A stretch of DNA of 64,000 bases, from the NCBI RefSeq assembly GCF_000328705.1, contig NC_019673.1, positions 2,170,001-2,234,000 of the forward strand, written 5' to 3'. Position numbers and translations under genes: made by a program. Numbering within the stretch: position 1 is the first letter of the stretch; the number at the start of each line of letters is the position of its first letter. The DNA is from Saccharothrix espanaensis DSM 44229 (GTDB taxonomy: Bacteria; Actinomycetota; Actinomycetes; Mycobacteriales; Pseudonocardiaceae). The notes below the pieces were generated by a model. It did not search any database, was not told the origin of the DNA, and worked only from the letters and a program-made list of their open reading frames with translations. Shown in pieces: positions 36,501-44,412 of this stretch.

Positions 36501-36896
36501 GCGGCCACGGGTGCCGGTATGGGGATGGGCAGCCTTCGGCCGGACGGAAATCAAGGTGCTTCCGCTGTGCATTCCAGCGGATTTTTCGGACGTCAATATC
36601 GAAACTTCTTCACTCACGATGGCGGCATGGTCCAGGTGACCGGCATTGTGGAAGTAAAAGTCGACTCTTCGGGAGCTCGGACGCTTCTCATTCGAGACAT
36701 GGCCGTCTACAATGAGGTCGGGGCCAGGCCTCCTGGTCAGCTTGCAATGGTGGAGGCGACCAAGCATGTTCTGGCCGATGCGGCTGCGAAGCACGGGGTG
36801 CAGTACGTCACTTTTTCAGGCTTCCGCGTGAAGACTAACCGCACTCAGACTGTTACGTACGACATTCATGGCAATAGAGTTGGTGGGCGCAGATGA
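30555..36896 (+). CDS. Secreted RHS/YD-repeat polymorphic toxin
   Basis: 2113 residues; ATG 30555 follows AGGGGGG. The N terminus is basic, then a hydrophobic export segment (VGAVLLSFAVATSLAVGL). YD repeats fill the middle and the RHS core closes with DIGARKYDPATGRFISVDP, then YVYAENNPTTYSDPTGL at about residue 1838. The last 275 residues are the variable tip. It has a short Cys motif (CGVDGAGCGSRNYDKCCG), a helical stretch and an end domain containing FFTHDGGMVQVTGIVEVKV, QLAMVEATKHVLADAAAKHG and VQYVTFSGFRV. I do not recognise this tip. A small gene overlaps the stop (ATGA), as expected for the matching immunity gene. Confidence 0.88.
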   Translation: MLEGSSVRTSTMDRSRPRRRRRVGAVLLSFAVATSLAVGLTSDLVRTVAQPVAEQVKPIPHSEVAPPREEPAAEPAAFEATDATWPSAGRATVFAGASPRRVGDLPVTIALGAGEKPVEVEIVDQAAAQRAGVTGVVLSVTAPKDADGTMSVGLDYSGFRNAIGGEFGSRLRLERLPECALTTPEVPQCQVRTPVPSQNDPDARTVTARLAAAPVVLAATAEGGGPNGTYEASALSPSGTWSVSGSSGTFGWSYPIELPTTSYGTAVAPGVALSYSSSTVDGRTMATNNQSSWIGQGWDYSPGSIERTYRTCASDTTLPQAQQTGDLCWAGQVVTMNLGGQAADLVYEEATNTWKFAADDGARIELLTGASNGVNSGEYWKVTNTAGVSYYFGRNRGPGYTNQEQTNSAWTVPVYGPRSGDKCYNANGFASSWCMQAWRWNLDFVEDALGNVTSYYYTPETNHYGANMQTTGVAYTRGGLLKRTDYGLRNVNGSIYGGVVPNQVVFDLAERCQPSAQFGCDPAQFTAANAKYWPDVPQDQECKAGSPCNVHSPSYWSAKRLTTITTQYNQGSGPVKVDEYRLAHRFPDALDTVKELLLSSITRKGFKDGTSIELPPVTFSYQSLDNRVVGYRSDSAMAHKRLTEIQTDTGAAIRVTYSAPDCTSTSVPTDLANNTRRCYPVFWTLPFNQDPTLDYFHKYLVERVEVQDLGRHQLPEDRRTTSPTQVTSYTYLGTPAWHHDDFEIVRPEHRTYGQFRGYAKVEKRTGNTAHQYNNVPDKQTLIRTTYFRGMDGDTMPNNGNRPAAVANSLGESVTDHEKLAGTAFEEELFDGHGGPRISTTVTEPTIVATTATRARTGLPPLTATIVAETRKRTITHIVGGGTRTVTVASRYDGVGRLTNRTESGTGVPDLCTRTTYADNTTTWVRDRVAERVVSQQACPADGIAQSSLLGSTRSYFDQQTSLGQVVVGNATRTDGATANTNDQLTFATLRTVSYDVAGRILTTTDALQRTTSSAYTQSSSGVLTKTVTTNAKNQTSTVEVDPARGKPTGTIDVGGRRTDVAYDALGRVVEVWKPGQFRRDSGGSPAITYEYLFRTNGPLAVTTKTLVDYRDGTNYVTKIDLFDAFGQVRRTQSDALDGSVNRVVKDTYYDSHGWVQRTHNRFVLAGAPNTSLSEVNDSEVDDRTVTEYDGAGRAVLATAYDGLTSTWKTRTVHGGDRTTVFPPDGAVTRTTITDARGRDVETRDYTAQPTINGNTVTGGTFQSVTREYGPLGLLKKVQDQVGNHWTFTYDFLGRKTGQVDPDAGTSSTTYDLAGQVLTTTNARNQVLAFIYDELGRRIGEFADSTSGTRLASWTYDNAINGVGMPGFTTRHTPQGLYRTGPSEYNGQGLVAKTITQVPETGLNTVYTTLYGYTSTGQPVSIQPPSAGGLPGETIRTKYNKYGLPVLTDGSNVYVSGSSYTAFGETNQLSLGVNSSSAKLTYGYDPQTRRLTSTNFSAQTASPQLDDTRYSYDPAGNVTKSVNTQGVTGQAPVRTQCYKYDALRRLSDAWTATDDCAGAPSTTAGHTNIGGVTPYWTSWTFEPGGLRSTQTQHALPGATGGDTTSTYAYPTSGAAQPHALTSTTTTSPSGSTSATYGYDQSGNNTRRTLSSGEHTLAWDRENHLDTVTSPGGTTKYIYDADGNQLVRRDPGKTTVYLPGQEFTRDSSGVVTATRYYTHGDKTVALRASGTNPTYLVPDLHGTNSLAIQSVGFAVSRRTFDPYGNQLTPVAGLPWPDRHGFLDKPVSEATGLTDIGARKYDPATGRFISVDPILDLENPQQWTGYVYAENNPTTYSDPTGLIRQCGVDGAGCGSRNYDKCCGPPSTKPVLGGDAPAGRSSSVGVIQGYKVPGKPGVDFNPEFLSSGLDANTPGGKTPIVNEYDARWRTVFALRAKCSEAIATGSSDCDLKTYHSLQEDEVIFGEAALASAQGASDSDALIWAMAAATGAGMGMGSLRPDGNQGASAVHSSGFFGRQYRNFFTHDGGMVQVTGIVEVKVDSSGARTLLIRDMAVYNEVGARPPGQLAMVEATKHVLADAAAKHGVQYVTFSGFRVKTNRTQTVTYDIHGNRVGGRR

Positions 36897-37186
36897 GGGT
36901 TGAAGATTTCTTTGGTGTCGACGTCGATCTGGACGAGGTGCTTCGATGGAAAGAGCAGGGTGCTGACATTGAGACGATCCTTCTGGGGCTGCGAAATATG
37001 GGGTGTAGCATGGTTGCTTGCATGTCTGTTTTCGATGCATCCGGGCTGATGCCTCTGTCCAAGGCCAAGATTGTCGTCCATAATTCCCGGACCTGGCGTG
37101 ATCAGTATCCTGAGAACACCGCATTTCAGGAAGATTTGGGCGATATCCTCGATCGGATGGACGATGATGACCGTGATGTGAAGTAG
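36893..37186 (+). CDS. Putative immunity protein for the RHS toxin
   Basis: 97 residues, acidic, starting inside the toxin stop codon (ATGA), so translation is coupled. It begins MRVEDFFGVDVDLDEVLRWK; the middle contains LSKAKIVVHNSRTWRDQ, reminiscent of the C-terminal fold of ribosomal protein bL12 and of small proteins found after RHS toxins. No signal peptide. The immunity role rests on position and size. Confidence 0.65.
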   Translation: MRVEDFFGVDVDLDEVLRWKEQGADIETILLGLRNMGCSMVACMSVFDASGLMPLSKAKIVVHNSRTWRDQYPENTAFQEDLGDILDRMDDDDRDVK

Positions 37187-37489
37187 CTGTTGGTTCGGTT
37201 CCATCGTCAATTTTCCCACAGTATTCACACTCGTCGAGTCGGTGCTCATTCGCAGGTGAGGGCAACTGAAATATTTGAGAAGTCCGGCAACTCTTGGCAG
37301 AGGAGTTGAGTGTTCAGTGGAATTGGCATGCTGGCCGGTGTGGAGGCGCTACGCGGGGTATACACCGCGCTGGTGGGTGTCGCAGCGTGGTATCTAGGGA
37401 GCCTGGTGGTTGCTTCGACGACAGGTTGCCATCGAGAGGCGCAACTTCTCGTCGAAGGGCCGGTCGAATCGTAGGTTCCCTCGCGGACT
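37187..37489. other. No recognisable gene
   Basis: Non-coding or decayed DNA between the immunity gene and the second 220-bp repeat. Confidence 0.35.
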
Positions 37490-37709
<220 letters not shown>

Positions 37710-38268
37710 TCAATTGGTGCTGGTTTCATCGGCTTTGCTGACCTGACCTGTTCAGATGCTGCTCCCTGTCAGGTCCTGGTCATGTTGTGGACTCCTTGAC
37801 GGTGGTCTCTGAAGAGTCAAGTGCTCCTGCGCTACGAGTCCTGAGACGTGCGCGAAGCCTTTCACGAGTCCTCGTTTCGTCGGTTGATGGCCTGGCGGAG
37901 CGGCACCGGGGGCAGCAGTAAGGCCTACGTGGTGCCCTCTGGGGGTTGGTGCTCGTCGTTCGGTGGTGTCGACGACGGCCTAATTCTGCTCGTCATCAAG
38001 GCCGGTCGCTGCTCAACTGTGCTCCTGCGCCCTCGATCACGTCGCGGTCTGAGCCCGATCGCACAAACCGTTCCGGTTCGGCTGACCAGTGCTGGCAACT
38101 ACGTCGAGCGGCGGGAAAGGAATCTGGCGCGATCAGGCTAGGACTGCACGCTCACTTGGGCGGTCTTTGGTTTAGTTGGCACGTGGTGGCGTGTCTACCG
38201 CAGCCGACGTGTCCGGTCAGGGCCGGGATGGTGGGGCGAGGGGAACGATTCCTGGCTTGCCCGGCGGC
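37710..38268. other. No recognisable gene
   Basis: Frames on both strands lack domain signals. The stretch leads into the duplicated 3' end of the LamG/SGNH gene. Confidence 0.35.
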
Positions 38269-38666
38269 TGCTTCGGGCCGGGCGAGTCGGGGGCTTGGTC
38301 AGAGTTCGGCTCGGGGTGGGAAGTCGTTGACGGCGTCGGCGAGGTATTGGGCGAGTTGGTTGTGGTAGGTGTCGTTGGGTGTGCCGTTGGTGAGGTATTG
38401 GGGTGCCAGTTGGTTGGGGTTTGTGGTGTCTCGGACGGCGGCGTCGTAGTCGACGACGTGGTCGGCGTCGTAGTCGGTCGAGTTGGCGAGTAGCGCTTGG
38501 TTGAGGTTGCGTCGGTGGGTTTCCCTCGGGTCGTTGGCGGCGAGGCCCAGTGGCGGGATGGTGGTGAGGATGACGTGCACCCGTGAGCCGTCGGTCCGGT
38601 TGTGGCGTTTGAGGCCGTTGGCGCGTTCGGTGCTGATCAGTCGGGTGAGGTTCGCGCTCACCTCGG
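38269..38666 (-). pseudogene. Duplicated 3' end of the LamG/SGNH gene (repeat copy B)
   Basis: Codes on the reverse strand (stop at 38299) for the same SGNH-like C terminus as 24875-25242: EVSANLTRLISTERANGLKR ... YHNQLAQYLADAVNDFPPRA. The homology ends abruptly at 38666, where RHS-derived sequence on the other strand begins. With no 5' part it cannot be expressed as a working protein. Confidence 0.85.
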
Positions 38667-40216
38667 CACGGTCGCCCTGCGCGCCAGCGGCACCAACCTC
38701 ACCTACCTTGTCTCCGACCTGCACCGCACCAACTCGCTCGCCGTCCAGTCGGTCGGCTTCGCGGTCAGCCGCCGCACCTTCGACCCGTACGGCAACGAGC
38801 TCACCCCAGCCCAAGGACTGCCCTGGCCCCGACCGCCACGGCTTCCTCGACAAACCCGTCAGCGAGACCACCGGCCTGACCGACATCGGCGCCCGCAAGT
38901 ACGACGCCGTCACCGGTCGGTTCATCAGCGTCGACCCGATCCTCGACCTCGACAACCCGCAACAGTGGACCGGCTACGTCTACGCCGAGAACAACCCCAC
39001 CACCTTCAGCGACCCCACCGGCCTGGCCACCTGGATGTGCCCCGACGGCCAATGCGGCGGCAAGAAGCCCGGCAACGGCCTGGGCTACGACCGCAGCGGC
39101 CCCCACCCATCGTCGCCCGCCCCGGCAGCAAAGGCGATCGCCCCGACCGCGCGCGGCGGATGCAACTTCGACACGTACGCCGGCAGGAACTCCTGCGCTG
39201 GCTCGGCCACCACCGCTTCCACGAACACCTACGCCCAGTGCCCGGGCTGCGGGCCGGGAATGACCCGCGAGAAGTTCCAGCTTCTCCTCGACGTCATCGG
39301 TCTCATTCCGGTGCTCGGGGAGGCGGCCGACGTCGCGAACTGCGGCGTCCACGCCCGCTACGGCGAACTCCTCGACGCGGGCATGTCCTGCTCCTCCGCC
39401 ATCCCCCTCCTCGGCATCGCAGCCGGACTGGCCAAAATCGCGAAGAATGGGAAGAAGCTCGAAGAGACTTCGGACGCTGGCAAGGCAGCGGTCAAGTGCG
39501 CGAACAGTTTCACCGGTGACACGCGGGTCCTCATGGCCGACGGCAGCACCAAGCGCATCGACCAGATCAAGGTCGGCGACAATATCGCGAACAGCGAGCC
39601 CGAGAGTCAAGAAACAGAGCAGCACGGTGTGGTTGCCGTTCACGTCACCGACGCCGACAAGGACTACGTCGACCTTGTAATCGCCACTCCGCGTGGCGAC
39701 CGGACGATCCGCACCACTGCCGATCACCCCTTCTGCAACGCCACCGCGCGTGAATGGGTGGACGCCGCCGAGCTTGGAGTGGGCCAACAGCTCAACACAC
39801 CTGGCAACGGGCGTGCGACTATCCGGAGCGCATGCCGCTACAATGTCAACCTACGCACCTACAACCTAACGATCGACGCTGTCCACACGTACTACGTCGT
39901 AGCCGGTACCACGTCGATCCTGGTGCACAACGATGGAGATCTCGACCTCAATGGGAAGAGTCACCTAGTCTGGCAGAACGGGCCATATCGGATTGACATC
40001 GAAGGCGCGCCCAGTGGGGTGCAGATGCACTTTCAGGTGCAAATCAACGGTGTAAAGTCGAGCAAGGCCCCCAAGTACCACTTCAATCCTCAGACGGGCG
40101 AGTTCGATGGAATGCCGAAGAGTTTGAAGAAAGAACTGGCCAAGAAGTATCCAGATTTTGAAAAGGCTGTTGCCAAGGGTGTGGAGGTCTTCAAAAGGGC
40201 TGGAGGTTGCGGGTAA
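38667..40216 (+). pseudogene. Orphan RHS 3' end with HINT domain and toxin tip, frameshifted
   Basis: The first part (TVALRASGTNLTYLVSDLHR ... DPYGNELTPAQGLPWP) matches residues near 1715-1770 of the full RHS protein. An extra C in CCCC at 38827-38830 (CCC in the intact gene) then shifts the frame. In the new frame it continues RHGFLDKPVSETTGLTDIGA ... NPTTFSDPTGLATW. After the RHS core come a linker and a pretoxin HINT domain (CANSFTGDTRVLMADGSTKR to TYYVVAGTTSILVHND, about 39495-39930). A 93-residue tip starts near GKSHLVWQNGPYRIDI and ends in FEKAVAKGVEVFKRAGGCG. It is a toxin cassette lacking its own secretion half. Confidence 0.8.
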
Positions 40217-40293
40217 CACTTCGAGCACGGGAATCGGAAAGAAATCGTCGGATTGATGGGATTGCGCGCGTGGTGAGTTTCAGTAAAGAGGCT

Positions 40294-40803
40294 ATGATGC
40301 TGGCAGGTCCAGATTTCCTGCACAGTATCTCCGCTCAAGATGTGTACCCGCCCGCACGCTCCTTTCTCGAGGGCGGATGGGTGGTGGAGGGCGGCGCCGT
40401 TCTCCTTGTCCGCCTAAAGGGGTCGTATTTTGGTGACCGCTCCAAGTTTGGGAGCGTGACCAGCTACGAGCGTGCGGTCAACGGTCGGGCAATTCCGGAC
40501 CTGGATATTGGAGTCGAAGGTGAAGAGCGCGTTCGAACTCTTTTGAGGCGAGGCGCCGCCTTCGCGTGGGAGGCATTGTTTGAAGCGAATCGCTCGCTGG
40601 CAGAAGTTCCGGTCGCTGCGTTGATTTCGACTTCTTCCGCCCTGATGGACCCGAGTATCGTTGCCGGAAACGTGACCTTTGTTTCAGGGAAGTCGCACGC
40701 CGATTTTGAGGAGAGTTTCGATACGGGTCAAGATGGGGTTGTAATCCTGCTGACGACGAAAGATTGCCGTGTTCCGCTCCCCGGCGAGGCTACCACTGAG
40801 TAG
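40294..40803 (+). CDS. Putative immunity protein for the orphan RHS-HINT toxin
   Basis: About 169 residues from ATG 40294 (or 40297), with AAAGAGG just upstream; GTG 40270 or 40273 would be longer alternatives. It contains GGWVVEGGAVLLVRLKGSYF and ERVRTLLRRGAAFAWEALFE. Family not recognised. Codon use is less GC-rich than the biosynthetic genes, like other toxin-immunity cassettes. It follows the toxin tip on the same strand by about 80 bp. Confidence 0.55.
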   Translation: MMLAGPDFLHSISAQDVYPPARSFLEGGWVVEGGAVLLVRLKGSYFGDRSKFGSVTSYERAVNGRAIPDLDIGVEGEERVRTLLRRGAAFAWEALFEANRSLAEVPVAALISTSSALMDPSIVAGNVTFVSGKSHADFEESFDTGQDGVVILLTTKDCRVPLPGEATTE

Positions 40804-40959
40804 TTGCACGAGGTGGCCTCCAAGGTGGTCGGCAGGTGCAGTAAGACTCTTCGTGCTCGCGTAGGGTATGGAGCAGTTATCTGCGGTTCCACATATGGGC
40901 ACCGACGCAGGACCTGCTGCCTGCGGCGTCATCAAGTCGAACGTCGTGTCGGTGTCGAG

Positions 40960-41294
40960 CGACCCGTCGCTGTCTTACGGGACCGGCTCTGCCACGAATG
41001 CGCCGATGCTGCCGCGTGGCTCACCGACTACCTGGCGGAGCGCGGCGGTGGGGCCCGGTGCTGGAGGTGTTGGACGAAGGACACCAGGCAGGCTTCTCCA
41101 AGGACACCCTGAAGCGGACCAAGACTAGAGGCAGGGTGCGCTCTGAGAAGGCCGACTTCGGTGGCAGCTGGGTGTGGCGGATCAGCCCGATAAGGCACCA
41201 AGAGAGTGAAGAGAGCAGTACTGGCGACACCGCTCCCATCGCCACCCTTCTCGCGCTCTTCGCAGCAGGACGACCATCCGCCGCCGTCGCATGA
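40960..41294 (+). pseudogene. Remnant of mobile-element primase/ATPase C terminus
   Basis: Two frames together give ADAAAWLTDYLAERGG, then VLDEGHQAGFSKDTLKRTK and KADFGGSWVWRIS. This is the pattern of the C-terminal helix-turn-helix-like end of replicative primase/AAA proteins in actinobacterial integrative elements. It is frameshifted near 41050 and cut by the IS3 element at 41292. Confidence 0.5.
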
Positions 41295-41357
41295 GGTTCC
41301 CCCGGTAGCCCGGTGGCTTTCCAGGCATGGTCCGATAGGGCCTGAAGGGAGTCGTCC

Positions 41358-41669
41358 GTGGCACCACCGAAGAAGTACCCCGACGAGTTGAGGGCCCGTG
41401 CGGTCCGGTTGTACCGGGAGTCCGACCCGAAGCCGGTGATCCGGCGCCTGGCCGGGCAGCTGGGCGTGCACCCGGAGGCGTTGCGGAACTGGATCCGGCA
41501 GGACGAGGCCGACCGCGGCGAGCGGGGCGACCGGCCCTCCGCGACCGAGCCGGAGGAGCTGCGTCGGCTGCGCCAGGAGAACGCGGAACTGAAGCGGGCC
41601 AACGAGATCCTGAAGACCGCGTCCGCGTTTTTCGCGGCGGAACCCGACCCGACCCGGCGACGGTCGTGA
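41358..41669 (+). CDS. IS3-family transposase OrfA
   Basis: 103 residues with the IS3 OrfA helix-turn-helix (KYPDELRARAVRLYRES, LGVHPEALRNWIRQDEADRG) and the leucine-zipper-like tail ELRRLRQENAELKRANEILK. Its stop overlaps the GTG of OrfB (GTGA). Confidence 0.9.
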   Translation: MAPPKKYPDELRARAVRLYRESDPKPVIRRLAGQLGVHPEALRNWIRQDEADRGERGDRPSATEPEELRRLRQENAELKRANEILKTASAFFAAEPDPTRRRS

Positions 41670-42455
41670 AGCTCGTCGAGCAGCTTCGCGGCCGCTTCGG
41701 GGTCGAGTTCGTCCTCCGGGTCCTGGGTGTCTCCTCCTCCACCTACCGCGGTTGGGTGGCCCGCCAGGCCGACCCGTCGGATCGCGAACGCGAGGACCGG
41801 GCGATCACCGCCGAGATCACCGACATCCACACCGCCTCCGGTGGAACCTACGGCAGCCCGCGGGTGCACCAGGTGCTGCGGCGTCGGGGTGTCCGCGTGT
41901 CGCGCAAGCGTGTCGAGCGGCTGATGCGCCAGGCCGGCCTGCAGGGCGCTTTCCTGCGCAAACAGGGGGGCGGATGCCGTCGACCAGGCGGGATCCGCGG
42001 GCCGCACCGGCGCCCGATCGGGTGAACCGGGACTTCACCGCGCCCGCGCCGGACCGGTTGTGGGTGGCCGACGCGACCCGGATCCGCACCGGCGAGGGCG
42101 TCTTCTGGCTCGCGGCCGTCCGTGACGCGTTCTCCAACCGGATCGTGGGCTGGAAGACCAGCGACCGCTATGACACCGGCCTGGTCCTGGGCGCCCTGGA
42201 GTACGCGATCTGGTCGCGTGACGTGCGCGACGGGCAGCTGATCCACCACAGCGACCGCGGCTCGACCTATACGGCCTTCCGGTTGGCGGAACGGTTGGCG
42301 GACGGAATCCTGCCGTCGATGGGGTCGGTCGGCGACTCGTACGACAATGCCTTGATGGAGAACTTCTTCTCCACGCTGAAGATCGAACTGGTCTACCGGC
42401 GGTCCTGGCGCACCCGCGACGAAGCCGAGAACGACCTGTTCGCCTACATCGACGG

Positions 42456-44249
42456 ACCCTGTTGCCCAATTTTCATGCGGCATGAGGGAGGTCGAGCCCC
42501 GCCACGTAGGAGATTCGAGTCGGCGCGAGTGGTGTTCCGTTCCACCAGGCGTCCAGCCGGATCAGGTTGACGGCGGCAGCGGTGAAGATGTGCGCAAGAT
42601 GCGTTTTGGCCAGGCTTGTGTAGCGTGAGCGGCGTACTCCGGTGACGGCGACGGCTTGGTGGATGGTGCCCTCGACACCGGCACGGGTGGCGTAGCGTTG
42701 CTTCCATTCCTCGGTGGCCTGCTTTGCCCGGACACGTTCGAGCAGAACGTTCTGCTCCTGAGGACGGATGGTCAGTTGCCTGCCGTAGCGGTGTGAGCTG
42801 GTGCACTGGTCGCGCACAGGGCAGGGCGCGCAGGTGCCGGTGGCGAACCGGATCCGGATCGCCGGACGCTTGCCGCTGTCGAAGCCTTCGGTCCAGTACT
42901 TACTGGTTGCTCCGGTCGGGCACGTGGCCTGTTTGCCCGACCAGTCGATCTCGAAGGCTTCCGTGCTGAAGTCCTTGTGTCCGTTGGCCTGTCGCGTGGT
43001 GTTCGATCGCACCGGACCGACAACGGCCACGCCGTGCTCGGCCTGGGATTCCAGCAGCAGCTCGGCGGAGGTGTAGCCGGCGTCGACGAGGTGTTCGGCG
43101 GGCAGTAGGTCCTTGTCGCGGAGGCGGTTGTGGATCTGATCGAGGACCACGGCGTCGTTCACGGTGGCGTCGGTGGTCAGGACGTCGGTGATCAGGTGGG
43201 GCCGTCCGGTCTCGGCAGTGTCGTCGCAGGTTTCACTGAGGTGGACCTTGTAACCGTCCCACCCCATCCCTCGCTTCATCCCGTATCTGGAATCGGTGTC
43301 GTACGGGGAGGTGATCCGGTCCCGACTGGGTGGGAGATCGTCCTTTCCCCGCAAGGATGCCGTCTGCTCGTCGCCGTCGCCGACTCGGTGGTACTGCTGA
43401 AGCCATACGGCCCGCAGGATCTCCACCGCGGGAATCTCGCGCAGCCATGTCGGTGCGGCGGGCGAGAAGACCGCTTCCAACAGCCGGTAACCGTCGTCGC
43501 CGATCTGTCGAGCCTGGGCGGCCCGTTCGTCCTCGGCCCGAGGCAGCCGGTAGGCGTCGGTCCGTACTCCGTACCGCTGCCGCCACACCGGCTCCATCCA
43601 CCCACCGAGCCACTCCGGTGACGCCGCGGCCAACGCCTCCAGCGCCGCCCGCAGCGTCTCCCCGACGAACTCCAAGCGGTTGAGCGACCGGACCGCGGCC
43701 AGCACATGGGTCGAATCGGTCCGCTGTCTGCCCCTGCCCACCACCAAGCCCAGTTCCGTCAGGCGACCCAACAGCATGTCGAGGACCGTCTCCTCCAGGT
43801 CGTGGGCGAGCAGGCGGTCACGAAAACCGGTGAGCACTGTGAAGTCGAAGCCCGTATGCGACAACTCCAAGCCCAGCAAGTACTTCCAGTCGATCCGCGA
43901 CCTGACCGCGTGCGCGGCCTGGCGATCGGTCAGGTTCTCCGCGAACTGCAACACGCTGACCAACGCCAACTGTCCAGGCGAGATTCCCGGCCTGCCCCGT
44001 ACACCGAACGCCGACCTGAAGACCTCGTCGTCGAACAACGGCCCCAACCGGTCACGGACGTTCATCGCCAAGCATCCCTTGGGAAACGCCGCCCGAGCCA
44101 CTTGGGCAGTCAACTCAGGGACTTCCGACCACGCCCGTGGTTGCAGCGACACTAACAGCTCCACTCGCATGCGGGACAAGACCAACATGTTGATCATGCA
44201 CCACGACGATCACACCGGGATGAGGGCCATGGGAATTGGGCAACAGGGT
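42456..44249 (-). mobile_element. IS1182-family insertion sequence
   Basis: A 1794-bp element with perfect 16-bp inverted repeats ACCCTGTTGCCCAATT (42456-42471 and 44234-44249) and a 9-bp target duplication CATCGACGG on both sides (42447-42455 and 44250-44258). It sits inside the IS3 OrfB. Confidence 0.95.
42473..44197 (-). CDS. IS1182-family transposase, apparently intact
   Basis: 574 residues as drawn; Met at 44188 or 44170 may be the real start. It has the IS1182/IS5-like N-terminal domain (GRPGISPGQLALVSVLQFAE), DDE positions in RTDSTHVLAAV and HLVDAGYTSAEL, a Cys-rich insert CAPCPVRDQCTSS, and the C-terminal RAGVEGTIHQAVAVTGVRRS. The single open frame and perfect ends suggest the element is still functional. 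Confidence 0.92.
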   Translation of the reverse strand: MINMLVLSRMRVELLVSLQPRAWSEVPELTAQVARAAFPKGCLAMNVRDRLGPLFDDEVFRSAFGVRGRPGISPGQLALVSVLQFAENLTDRQAAHAVRSRIDWKYLLGLELSHTGFDFTVLTGFRDRLLAHDLEETVLDMLLGRLTELGLVVGRGRQRTDSTHVLAAVRSLNRLEFVGETLRAALEALAAASPEWLGGWMEPVWRQRYGVRTDAYRLPRAEDERAAQARQIGDDGYRLLEAVFSPAAPTWLREIPAVEILRAVWLQQYHRVGDGDEQTASLRGKDDLPPSRDRITSPYDTDSRYGMKRGMGWDGYKVHLSETCDDTAETGRPHLITDVLTTDATVNDAVVLDQIHNRLRDKDLLPAEHLVDAGYTSAELLLESQAEHGVAVVGPVRSNTTRQANGHKDFSTEAFEIDWSGKQATCPTGATSKYWTEGFDSGKRPAIRIRFATGTCAPCPVRDQCTSSHRYGRQLTIRPQEQNVLLERVRAKQATEEWKQRYATRAGVEGTIHQAVAVTGVRRSRYTSLAKTHLAHIFTAAAVNLIRLDAWWNGTPLAPTRISYVAGLDLPHAA

Positions 44250-44412
44250 CATCGACGGGTTCTACAACACCGAACGCATCCAAAAGGACCTCGCCTGGCT
44301 CAGCCCCGACGAGTACGAAGCCGCTTGGCACGCCGCTCAGACCCAGCCAGATACCATCCCGGCGGCACCGACCGCATCCAGGTAACAACCGCCTCGGGTT
44401 ATCGGGGGAACC

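Larger units (their letters stand above)
41666..44385 (+). pseudogene. IS3-family transposase OrfB, frameshifted and split
   Basis: Starts at GTG 41666. The N-terminal part (YGSPRVHQVLRRRGVRVSRK, ending VERLMRQAGL) changes frame at a G6 run near 41965. It then gives the DDE core (DRLWVADATRIRTGEGVFWL, IHHSDRGSTYTAFRLAERLA, DNALMENFFSTLKIEL). At FAYIDG the IS1182 element is inserted (42456-44249). The tail FYNTERIQKDLAWLSPDEYE resumes at 44250 and stops at 44385. Two independent lesions make it inactive. Confidence 0.9.
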
